A DNA stretch of 64,000 nucleotides from Erythrocercus mccallii (lineage: Eukaryota > Chordata > Aves > Passeriformes > Dicruridae). Numbering within the stretch: position 1 is the stretch's first letter; every line of letters starts with the position of its first letter. The notes under the pieces were generated by a model. That model was not told where the DNA came from. It searched no databases and worked only from the letters and a program-made list of their open reading frames with translations. The translations under genes and the position numbers were made by a program. Below, piece after piece: positions 15,101-27,100 of this stretch. The stretch is taken from NCBI GenBank assembly GCA_013397435.1, contig VZRG01000182.1, positions 302,701 to 366,700 of the forward strand, given 5' to 3'.

Positions 15101-18100
15101 TACTTCTACCACATAAATCTGTTCTGCTTTGCTATACCTTTCTTCATGGCAAAATGGTTGGGAAAAGAGACTTTCTACTTTTTTTCTTCACCGCATCTGG
15201 TGGGGATGCGGCACTAGGTAAACATTCAACTCTGGCAGCATGACAAGAACTGGTGCAGCTGCTTTTATCATCCGTGTCTTTAACTCTTTGAGCAATTTTC
15301 TGGACAAATGTTAGCATTCCAACAGTCCTCCTCCTTTTATTTATTGATTGCAGGGTTGTGGAGTAGCACATCTGGAAACTTGCTCACTGCCCAGGACTAC
15401 TGTTTAAATAAAATGCAGCCGCCATCTCTTGATTGGGTTGGTCAGAGTGGCACATTGCCACAATAAAACCAAAATCCAATTGTCATGTTTCTAATTAGAA
15501 GCTGTGTTCCTGTGTTTGGGGGATTTTTAAATTTTATTTTCTTAAATAATCTATTTACTGATTTAGATAAATAGTCCTGAAAGAAATGGATCAGTGAACT
15601 GGTTATTATATTTAGTTAGCTGTTCTTTGTATACATCCCTGGCCTGGATGAAAAACAACCATATGTTTTTTCTTTAGAAAATGTTGGTCCCCAACTTATG
15701 CATTCTTTCCTTCAAGAATGTGGGAGGGCAACCAAGCAGAGAGGTTATATCCTTCTCAGGAATTCTCTTCTGAGCTAGGCTTTTGGTTCCCTTCAATCCT
15801 AAAATCAAATGGAAGATGGCAGTGCAGTTGTGTTGGTTTTTTAACACATTTCAAGATACTTCCCAGCAACAAAAGGACAGCTGTATTTTCTAGTAATGTT
15901 GAGAGAGCCTTAAGACTCAGCACTGTGTGAGGTTTAAGTGGCTAGGCTTAAAGACATTTGTACTCATCCTGTTTCCTTAGCAGACACTGTATTTCTACCT
16001 AACACAGAGTCTGCAGTGTGAAAAGATGCTGCCTGAAAAGAAGGAATATTATTTTGAGAACAAATTTAGCTATTTTTAAAGTTTGGTGCTGTCAAAACAA
16101 ACAAGCATCTCACTTATTTCAGCCAGAGATGTCCTGTTTGCCAGGTTTTCTCTGCAATGTCTAAATACACCCATTGCTGAGGCTTTGGTGAGCTAAATGA
16201 AGCTGATGTCTGCTCACCTTGGTGCTTAGCAGTTGACAGAAGTATTGCTCTCTTCTGTGGTCTTGTTTTATGACACAGCTGAATATTGGGTTCTGCCCCA
16301 GTTCCATTTGTTTCCTTGTTCCTCTTCCCTGTGTCAATGCTGTGTGCTTTCGTCTAGTTTTAGTGGTTTTCTATTTCACTGGCTTTATTATTTTTGCTCT
16401 TTTAATACTGGTACTAAAAGTATTGATGCAGTAGTTCTGCATGATTTTTTAATTTATTTCTAAATGGTACCTTGGGAGAATGGAGATGGTGACACTCATC
16501 AATGAGTTCATAGTGTTCATATTGTCTTACTGTCATCTAAAATCAGGAGACAAGAGAATTGAGAATGGCACTTTGTGGTTGTGGGAATCTAATAGCAGGG
16601 TCTTGCCCTATCACAGAGCCTAGAAGCTGTTAGCACTTTGGCATTTTTCTCTAGAAGTCAAAAGCTCCCAAAGCTGTTTGGGAAGAGCGTTCGTGGCAGT
16701 CAGTCCGATGTCCCCTGAGGAGTTATTGTCAAGGAAGAGAGCTCGTCAGTGTCTATAGGATGTGACACGTTTCCTCCCCAAAGGAGAGGAGGGCATTAGC
16801 CCATCCCCTCAGAGAACCACCCCAGAGATGCACAGTACAGCCCCGAATGCCATTTGAGGCATTTAGTCCTCTTCTTGGACTTAAAACTTCATTATTAGAT
16901 AACTATTTTCTGAATAGTCCAGCGAGAGTCTCTTGGCTAAATCCAAGCACAATAAGTTCCTCTGAGGTGGGGTTCAGGAGAATCTTGTATTCACGTTGGC
17001 AAAGGGCTCAGGCTGGCCTGAGCTCAAGCTGAAATATCTGTGAAAACAATGAAAGATTTTTCACTCAGATTAAAATAATGCATAGCGCTTCATTTTCAAA
17101 CCAACTCGAACTGGGTTCGAGAGGAAAAAAAAAAGGTATATCTCTTCCAGAAAAAAAACAATTCAGGTTCTTCTTTTAAACTCGAAAACAAGCTGGAATA
17201 TAATGCTTAATATATAAAAATTTACAAGTTAGAAAGAATTGCCTGTTTTTCAGTTTTAAAGCTGTTACACTTCTTCCCTTGCCTCTTCATTCATCCATCT
17301 TGCTCTTATTAGTTTGGAACTTCTACATCAAAATTAATTTTAAATTGTTCCTCTGCTTACATCAACTTACTGTGAAATTCTATTTCCTAGCTGCTAATGA
17401 GATCTCTGAATGTAATCTGTTTTGCAGAAGAATGCTTAGAGTAGTTGTTAAGCAGTTTATCAGCCTTTGAGAAATCTTAAGGTTTTTCCAGCCTTGGTGA
17501 TCTTAAACCGTTTTTTAAATTAAACATTACACCTTATAAATTGTAAGTCTGCTAGCTCAATCTTCAAATACAAAGCTACAATTTCAGGAAGCCTTAATTG
17601 CAAGGATGAAACAAGTAAAACATGCCCATATGGCCTGAACACTTAGCCTGCTGGTTAATCTTCTCTATTTATACAAGGTGTTTTTAAAGCATAATTCAAA
17701 ATTGTGCATTACAGGAATATCGCTGTGGGATATTCAGGAGTCACAAGCTGTCAAAAACTCCCTTGGTCAGCAGTCCCTGCAGGAGCCAGCTTCTCTGTTT
17801 TTTCTGTTTACAGCAATAACTTATAACAAGGAGGAGTAACTTGGTGGTTTTAAGAAAATATTTTTTTAATGGCTCTGCCTTTCTTCTGAGTTGCAATTCC
17901 ACTTTTCTTTCCATCTCACTTCTGTCACCAGAGCCCTCGGGTGGGGCACATGGCCACGCCTGCTCTTCCAGCACCGCTTGCTTTTGGCAGGCACACAGAG
18001 ATCATAAAATGATTTGGGATGGAAGGGACCTTAAATCGACCTTAAATCTCATCGAATTCCAACCTGCTGCCACAGTCAGGAGCACCTTCCATTACACCAC

Positions 18101-21100
18101 TCCAAGCCCCATCCAAACTGGCCTGGGGCACTTCCAGGGATGGGCCAGCCACAGCTTCCCTGGGCAACCTGTGCCAGGGCCCTGCCACCCTCACAGGGAA
18201 CAATTTCTTCCTTGCACCCTTACAACCTGTCATATGCCACAATTTTATGGACATTAAGTTCAGCATTTTCCTTAATTGTTTTGGAACATTTTGGTAGAAG
18301 GCAACTTCTTACTTTGGAAATGAATGCATTTCTGGCTAAGAAACGTGCAGTATGTATGTGTGAGATTGTTGAATATCTTGAAGCTGTGCTAAATATATAT
18401 TACACTTTTTATTTACGGCATGTGTTTTGTTCTCAGTCTGTGTCTGTGTTCCTGTAGGTCTGTTACAGTGCTCCAGCTTTTTTTATTTTTTTTGCCTCTC
18501 TGGGTTAACAGCTGCAGGAAACTGCTCCTGATCAGAGGAAGAGAACAGGAATAGGGAAATGTGTATATACACCAGAGGCCTTAAAATTGCCTCTCCTGTT
18601 TGCCTGCAAGTCCTGTTCTTTCAACAGCATTTTAAATCTGTTGTAATGGGATGTTACCCCTGTCCTGAAGCTCCAAAGCTTAATGAGTTCATAGGATGAA
18701 GTCAGTCAGGAATTTTGGTATCCAGATATAAAACCCATGTGGATAAAACCAGATGAGAGATCCCATCGTGCATCACTGTTTTGGGACAAAGTTTCCTTTT
18801 GCACTCTCAAAACAGGTGTGAGTATCTGTGTTCATGCAAATGCACCAGTCTACGTGTGGCTAGACATGTTGTTGCTTGAACAATGTTGGACTCTGGTCTA
18901 CTGATTATTATTTTGTTTTCACTTTTTAATGTTCTCAAATTTAGTTCTATTTGCTCCCAGCTTATTTAGGCTGCTAGATGGGGGATGATAGTGACTTTTC
19001 TAATACCTTTTTCTAATACCTGATGTGGTACAGAAAGTCCCTGTTTTGTTTTCTTGTTAGATAATCCTTGCAAAAGTACAGATCTGTCCCAACTGTCAAT
19101 CTATTCCTTTTGGTTTTGAAGTTCAAGTTCTGTTAAATCAGCTTTGGGATCAACTACTACTTTGTACCCAACTATGAGATAAACTCAAATTTGACACACT
19201 CAGAAATTTTGAAAATCTGAGTTTCCTGCATGGTCTCATTCAGTCACCCACTGAACTGATTGAGAGTACAGATTGCTTCTAACTTTTTAACATCTTCTAT
19301 TAGCCACTTATTTCAGCTTTTGTCTCAAAATAATCTAGGTTCACCAGTTTTTTTAAGACTTAGCATGGCAGCTTGTGGTGAAAAATTGAGTAAGAAGAAA
19401 ACAAAGCACAGTCAACATACCCTGCCAGGACAAATATTTGTGGTGCAATCTTGTAAAAAAAGACTACTTTTTCTCATTTCACAGACACAGTTTCTTCTGT
19501 GTTCCTGGAAAATTAGTTAAAGTCATCCATGTTCCAAATCAAGCTTCGTGTGCACTAGAAATGCAAAGTGTAATGCAGGCTAGTTGCATTTTCACTTAAT
19601 CTGGCTCTGTATTTATTTTAAAACTCACCAGTTGAGTGAGGCTCAGCACACTCCATCTGCATTTAGATGCATTTCGAAAGACTGGCCACTTTATTGTGAG
19701 AAAGGCCTTGTTTACTTGAGTGAAAAAGTTAATTCTCTGTGATAACACAAACAACTCCTAGTCCTGGGACTCATTCACTGAGTGTTTAACTGGGGAAGTG
19801 AGATCCGCTTTGTTGCAAAGCAACGCGTTTCACTGAGGCAAAAATTCCATTTCCGTTAAATCGCTTTCCAATTTTCAGGATAATGATGTGTTTAATTTAC
19901 CACAAAACATGGTAAACTGCCTGCGGGATGAGGCTTGATTAGTCATTTAGATTAATTTTATTGAATTTAATCCCCCTTTATTTTTCATTTTAGTGAAATG
20001 TATCTGTGAGTTTTTTGCTTAAGTTTATTGTTCATTTTCTAGCACTTGATTTTGATGTTCTAATGCTGGCAAAAACTTCTGAGTTCCTGGTTTCTGAAAG
20101 GAATGATGGTTTTACTATCAGCTGTGCTAAGCATGGTGCAGACAGGACCTAGAAACCATTCAGGCTTCAAACAATATGTGGATGGTGCGCTGGACACATT
20201 CTCCTATTTCTAATTTTTGCTGTGAGCCAAAAAGCACCACACAGCCTAGATAATTTCCAATAGCATCATCTTTTCCTGAGCTTCCTTGAAGAACCTAAAT
20301 GGCTTTGCAAATTCCCTTTCATGGCTTTTTCTTGTTTCTCCAGTGCATTAAGTGCTCTGATCGTTCCTCAGTCACCCAGATGTGGCGTGGAGAGCTGATC
20401 ATGCAGCAGAGCACACGCTGCCACGTGTGGGGGGATTCCAGGGGGCCCAAACAGCTCACCTTCCCCATTCTCCAGAAAATGGGACAAGCACACGGTGCTC
20501 CCTCTTCCAAGGATAGACCAAGGCAAAAGCGAAAGCAGTCTTTAGGTGCATCCCTTGTGGGTGACTTTGTGCCTTTGAAGCATGGGCACAAGTTAAGGCA
20601 ATGAGTGCCTTGTGATGAGTTCACCCAGAAAGGTGCATTGACCTCTCTTAGCTGGTTATCCAGCATTTGAAAAGCGGAGATTGTCAGGTTCAGTGGTGTT
20701 TCTCCCCACTGTCACCTTCACTCTGTTTCCTTTCTCCTACTTGAATTGCTGCACAGAGCCAATATTTTTCGTCCCACCTCTCCTGGACAGGGAGAGGAAA
20801 ACATTGGGAGCACTTGTTGCAACTTTCAAGGTGAAAAGTTGCAATACCATCATATTTCTTGTGGTGATCAGCCTCCAGGAAGCACGGGTGAACGGAGCAG
20901 AAAACCTGCTCGTAGTTCTTCACCTGTCCCATCTTTCTGGGACAAGAGACATCCTGTCCCGTGCTCCTGCCTGCCTGACTCGCACTCCCCACGGCTGGTT
21001 CTTCATGTCACTTCAGTGTCCCGTGCAGAGAGGGGAGCCACAGCCCAGAGCTGGCCTGGCCCAAGGTGGCCTCTCATAACCTCTCTCTGTAACTCATCCT

Positions 21101-24100
21101 CCACCACAGGCCTCTGAGGAGCAGGTTCCCAAGGTCTGCTCCTTCTCTTCATCCCCAGACAGATGTTTACTTGCATATGTAAGCAAAAAAGCTGAAATTT
21201 TTGGAAGCACATCCGTGGGAAGCAATTTTCCCCCTGAACTCAGCGTTGCTATTTTGACACTATACCAGGTTAATCTCTGTTTCAACAATGACATTTGTGG
21301 GACTGTCTGCTTAGTGTATATGTACAGCTGCCACCTAGAAAATAAACTGTGCAGCTCATAGAAACAGACCTCAGCACACTGAGATGGGAAATTCACAATT
21401 ACAATGACAATATATGAATGGCACCATCTCCTAAATTTTAAAGATTTCATACTCACGGAACGAGAACAGCCAATTCAATCTCTCCCATTCAGTGCACATA
21501 GTCAATTTCATGTTCTTTCATTGTTCATCACTTGGTTCCTTCACTCCTCCATCCTTCTAGAAAGCTTTTCTTCCAACATGGATATTCTAAGACTCTGTGA
21601 GACGCAGTATTTTGGGATTTGGAAAAAAAGACTACTTAGTTGTATAACACTAGAGAAATGCTCTAAATGAGGAGTGTCTGACAAAAAAAATAATTGCTGC
21701 TTCTGCTGAAAAATAGTTCAGGCTAACATGAAAAATCATAGAAATTTTTTAATGCAAGTTCACTAAGGGAAAAGTGTATGTTTGTTTGTGGCTTTAGCCC
21801 TCAGGCTGTTCTTAAAAGTACTCAGAGGCTTGTGTGGCTATGTACAGCAATTTTAGATAGGTTGTAACATGTCTGGTTTATTAAGAATGGTTTGGGGTCG
21901 TCTTGTGTGTTTGGCTAATATTGCAGAATTTACACTAAATTTATTGCACTTATTTATGCAAAATATTAAGAGCAGTTTGAATAAAATAGGGGCGATGCTC
22001 TACCATAATAAGAATTAACTGACTTGGGGAAGAGTTGCTATTGAAGCAAAGCTAAGAAATCTGGGAACTCAGCCTGACCATGGAAACTACTTCTCTCACC
22101 ACAAATATGGCATGTACATTTTATGAAACCTGCTTATTACCAAGGGCCAAATTCTGTGGTCCTTATGCAAGCACAGCTTTCACTGGAAGTTCACTGAGGA
22201 CGGTAGAATTTGGCCCCGAGCTATTTCTTTTCCATATGAAATTACTTCATTTGTAATTTCCTCTTCTTATATTTCTCAGTAACTGCAGAAATGTGAGCTA
22301 GTCATTTAATTTCAACTTAGTAAAAGCTTTGAGGACTCTCTGTGAAATTGCAACGTTGTCTTTTGGTGTAATAGAAGAGAGGAGTAAATTTGTGGACGTG
22401 ATATTTTACTTAGAGGAAACAAAACACATATCTGGATAACTACACAGACAGGAAACCAATGTAAATACATGAATTTTTCCATCCAAGTAAGATGAGAAAG
22501 GTTTGGGGTTTTGAAACGAGGAGCAGTGACTTGGGATGTTACAAACAGCTGAATTAGTATGGGACTTCTGGGATGTCTCTGTGAGCACTCTGCAGCCACA
22601 AGCTAACGTTGATGAGGTCTGGGTTACTTATGTTACCCCAGCTAATTTTGTTGGTGAGGTGCTCAGCCTTGGCTGGTATAGTCCCTTCCCTGAGGCTGAC
22701 ACAAATGAGCCTGTCCTGCGCTGCATGATGCCTTGTAGGCACTTCCAGGGAGGAAGGGGAATTGGAAAATAAGGGATTGGGGCATGAAGCAAGGGCTGGG
22801 CTCTAAAGGCACTGCCACCTCTGTTCATTTTTGTGACTAAACCCACGGTGTGAATTTACTGGCCTTGGCTTTGTCTTAGCAAGTACATTTTAAGCAGCGA
22901 GTTTCAGGCTTTAGCTGTGAGTTAGCTTTCTTTTCCAGGCTGAATTGCATTACTGATGCTCTTTGAATGTGACTTAACCCAAGATTAATTTCTGAATTAT
23001 ATATAAATTGTTTAATCAGCTGCGAAACTTTACAACTTTCAACCTTTCATTTCATTAGCTGTGAGATGAATGTCAATAAAATGCGTTTGGAAGGCCAGAG
23101 CTTGATGACACACGCAGCAAACGCCGCTGAGGACTCTCTTTCCTTTAATGCAGTAATAATAAACACTTCGCAGGCAATATTTCAGCAATCAAGAACACTT
23201 TTGCAGGCTTTTCTATCTATATGTGTTTGGCTAAATGACAAAATCGTGAGTTAAAAAAAAGAAAAAGGCTAAAAAATGAGTCAGACTTATTGCCTTAATG
23301 TAACCTTCCTGGCTGAAAGCGTATTAATTGGCAAAGTGAATTACCTCAGACTAAAGCAGAGAAAGGCTTCTATTGTGTGATGTGAAACCTATACTCCTTG
23401 GCTTGCACGTTCTTTCCTCGGCATTGTGATCCTTCCATCCTTCCCCTCTGATCAGCAGCCTCCAAACCCAGCCTTGCGAGACTTATAACACCTTTCAATT
23501 GGAAGCTCTGTCATTCAGCCCATTTGGGCATTAAACCACGTTACTGCAAGGCATTTTGTGGTGAAAAATCCTCCTTCCCGTGCTGAGCCTGCTCCCAGCT
23601 TCTTCCCTCATTGCTTCTTCAGCCTGCAAGGGTTAACATGTGGGAAAATGTTATTTCTCCTTTTATACAAGAGCTTTGTTTTTGGAGCCCTTGCCAGGAG
23701 CAGATGAGACCCAAGAGCAGAGCCTGCCTCCTTCCCAGCCCTGAGGTTGAGCTCCAGCAATAACCATGGATAGCAGTGACCCAATGATCTGCCAGGCTGG
23801 AAGGAAGGACCGGGGCGCTCACGCGGGGCGGCCTGCGTTCCATCAAGTGACAGCTCCGTGCAATATCCCTGCCTCGCGGCAAGGACTCCACCGGTCTCTG
23901 GCCCAAAACGTTTCATTATCCTCGCTTTTTTCCCAGTCCAGCAAATGCTGAATTGTTGTATCTGAGATGGAAGGGAAAAGCAATGCAGTCTTGGGTGAAG
24001 CAGGCATGGTCGTCATCTGTCTTTTGAGTAAAAGGGGACATACCTTAAGTGTTCTGTGCTCTGCTATCACTTTTTCCTTCTCCTTCCTATGTATTCAAAG

Positions 24101-27100
24101 GAGGGAACTTTTTCCAGGGGAAGAATTTGGTTTGCAGAAGATGTCTTGCTGATTCTTGGCTGAAAAGAAGTGTCATGAATGGACTGACAAAACTAACATG
24201 AACTTGTAAAAATCTTCATTGTCTTTTTTTGGATTTGACAAAGGAAAAGCTTAAGAAGACAAATACTGAGAGATCGCACACGAATAAACATGCTATTTCA
24301 TGCTCCTTGCTGCTCATCAGAGTTAAGTTTAGAATAACAAGGAGGATGAAAGCCCTGGGTTAAATAAGTTCAGTCTGATTTCCCGTAAGCCAGTATCCCA
24401 TTGGAGCGAGCACTATTTGCTGCTATAGATGGTTGCTTCTGCGGAGAGAGTGAGTCTGAACAGGGCTGGAGACTCATTGCAAACTTCTCACCCGCTCCCA
24501 GAAGGTCTCCCCAGGTCAGGGGTGCAACCGGCAGTGGAAAAGCCACACGGAAAGCTGGGTTTTGCCACTGTTTCCACTCTATTTGTTCTGTGGATGAATA
24601 AATTGAGGGCTGGAGTCTTCACGTCTGTCAGCGTGCCACCTTTGAAGGTCTTTTCACAGAGAAATAGGAAAGTCAACCACATCTTTAAATTGGTCCTAAT
24701 TGTTACAGGAAGGTTTTCTGAGCAGTTCCAAGACCATCTTTTTCCACTGAGCTTGTATTTCAAAATATTTCTGGAATTAGATAGATCAAGAAAAATAATA
24801 GCTTTTTTTTTTTTTGTCTTTCACAACTTGTACTTTATGTCAAGATGACTTTGAAACAAGCCTGACCGTGTCCTTGGTTTTGAGCTGGCTTTCTTGCTCT
24901 GTGAACTGTGTCGTGCTCAAGCGCTCGGCTCTAAATCGGGGCTGGCAGACCTCCGATTAGCATGCTGGTGTTTGTAACCTCTAGCACTTTGTATCCCCCC
25001 TTCCCTGCAGGATCTCCTGCCCTCACTGGCACTGGAACCATTGCTGTCACAGTGGATGATGTCAATGACAATGTCCCCACGTTTGCCTTTAACATGTATT
25101 TTGCCACTGTTCCGGAGGATGCTCCCACGGGGACAGATATTTTGCTCGTAAACTCCTCGGATGCTGATGCTTCTGCAAATGCTGTTATTAGGTAGGTCGA
25201 TTACTGTTGCTCTGTGTAATACTGCCTCATATCTTGCCTGAAGATTTCTTTTTCCCCGGTGTCCATCATCAGCTTGCCTTAAAGCTGTAAAACAAAGTAG
25301 AACAGCTTTATGTGTGTAACTAAATTACTTGGGCAAATATGTCTTTTTGTTGTTTATAGGCTTTTAGAGTTGTATTGAGGACAAATAGAGTTGTGGAGTT
25401 ACTTTTTTTTTAAATTTCTATTTATTTTATTTACTTTATTTTTTTTACTCAAAAGCAAACCAGTTTAGTTTGTACCTGCACCCACTACCTGCCTTGCTGC
25501 TGTGTTCACACCTTTTCATGTAGTGAGCAATTTTCACTGAAACAAATGTGTTCCTTGAGTAAAGCTTTGGTCAACTAATGTCTTCAGTTTAGCATGAAAA
25601 TTACCCAAGGTAAGGCATAAAGTTTATGCCATTCAGAAAACCAGTAAAAAGTTGGAATTTGGCATTTTTGCACTACGTGCCAAAGGGTTTGTGAGGCTCA
25701 GTTAAAGGAACTTAACTGGATACTGGGCTGAACACAGACCATTCCCATTTCCACAGACAAGAGTAGTGAAGATGCTGAGTGGCAGTAACAATCTGAAGAT
25801 TATCCACTGAGGACAGATACATTGCGAATGGAATGCAAACCAAATTGGTATTAGTTCTTAATCTTACCACATTTAACTGTCATTAAATAGTTGCAAGCAA
25901 TCACTACTTCGAAACTCACAAAGCAGGATATAAAAGTAGCTTCCTTATTTACCTTTGTTAGTTCCCCTCAGTTCCTTCTTCAAAGAGAATAAGAATATCA
26001 CTGTGTGACTTTTTTCTTAAGTAAAATAAAACAGAACTGTTATGGCAAAGCAATGTCTATAAAATACTGAAATATTTTCTTTCCAACTAGCTACAAGCCA
26101 AAAGTAGACGCTTGACACTTAGACATCATTAGATTTTTGAAAATCATCCAAAATTACCATTTATTAATAGTGAAACAATGAAGCTTTTAATTCTGTTCAC
26201 TCATAGTCTAAGAAACTATTTCTGGCAAGCTCCTTTATAAAAAAGAGAATTCCATGCAAAGCGTGAATGACTGTAATGACTGTGTCCCGTAATCAGAAAT
26301 TATCAGAGTGCTCTTAGATTTCTTTAGTGCGGTTAAATTGCTTTAATATCTCTGCCGTTAGTCTTTGTCATTCACTCAATACCCCATCACAGAATTAGTT
26401 GATAAAAATATTTTTTCCCTTCATAAGTAACTATTAAAACATTGTTTTCAGGTTTTGTTTTATGCTCTTTAGGCTCAGGAACAGACTTTGTTTTTCTTGG
26501 ACAGAACTTGTCCAGATTCAGCATTTAAAGTAGATCTTAAAGTATGAGTGGTATTACAAAACTGGTGAAAGCCAGAAGGACCAGAACATGTACGGTCGTC
26601 TTGTCAGAGGTGCTGAGCACTCAGAACTCCTTTTCAGTCTTCTTAGGGTCTGTTCAAAATTAAACCTTGGTTTCCAAATGGGATATTTAAAATCCTTGGC
26701 TAGCATTTGCACGTAAAGTCAAAAAAAATGTGCTCTGTTTTGAAAGAAGTGTTTAATCTTCTGCAAAACTGTCACCTGTTCATACATGCCAACTCTTGAT
26801 CTCTTGTTTCTGGTGATAACCTGTGAAGTCATTAAAGGAGGGTGATGGGGTTGTAAAAGGCAAGGCACATTTGAGCAGTCTTGTTAAAGAGAGCAGACGT
26901 AAGAGTCCAAAGGCCAGATTTTAAGTGTTTGGATCAAATTCCTTTTACACCACTTGCCACCATTAGAGTTTCAAGGGGTTTTTTGGTTTAGTTCTGTTTA
27001 ATTTATTTTGGGTTGAGTTTTGGATTTTTTGCAGTTATGTTGAGAAACACATACACTGTCCAACTGGTTTACATGCAGATATAATTCAAAATATCTTATG

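Larger units (their letters stand above)
11198..25010 (+). other. Largest intron in the window (13.8 kb, phase 1)
   Basis: GT-AG intron splitting one cadherin repeat. It holds a CR1 fragment (17999-18215), a foldback MITE-like element (22144-22216), an RFX-type palindrome (19812-19824), a GC-richer block at about 14160-14800, and AT-rich stretches that look like conserved non-coding elements (about 15400-15600, 19780-20040 and 22900-23260). No open frame in it shows domain character. Confidence 0.9.

Noticed and set aside
26600..26950. Words such as ggtgctgagcac and ggccagattttaagtg, considered as another old sauropsid repeat
   Set aside because: Only isolated words match memory of such repeats. 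No boundaries or inverted ends can be seen.
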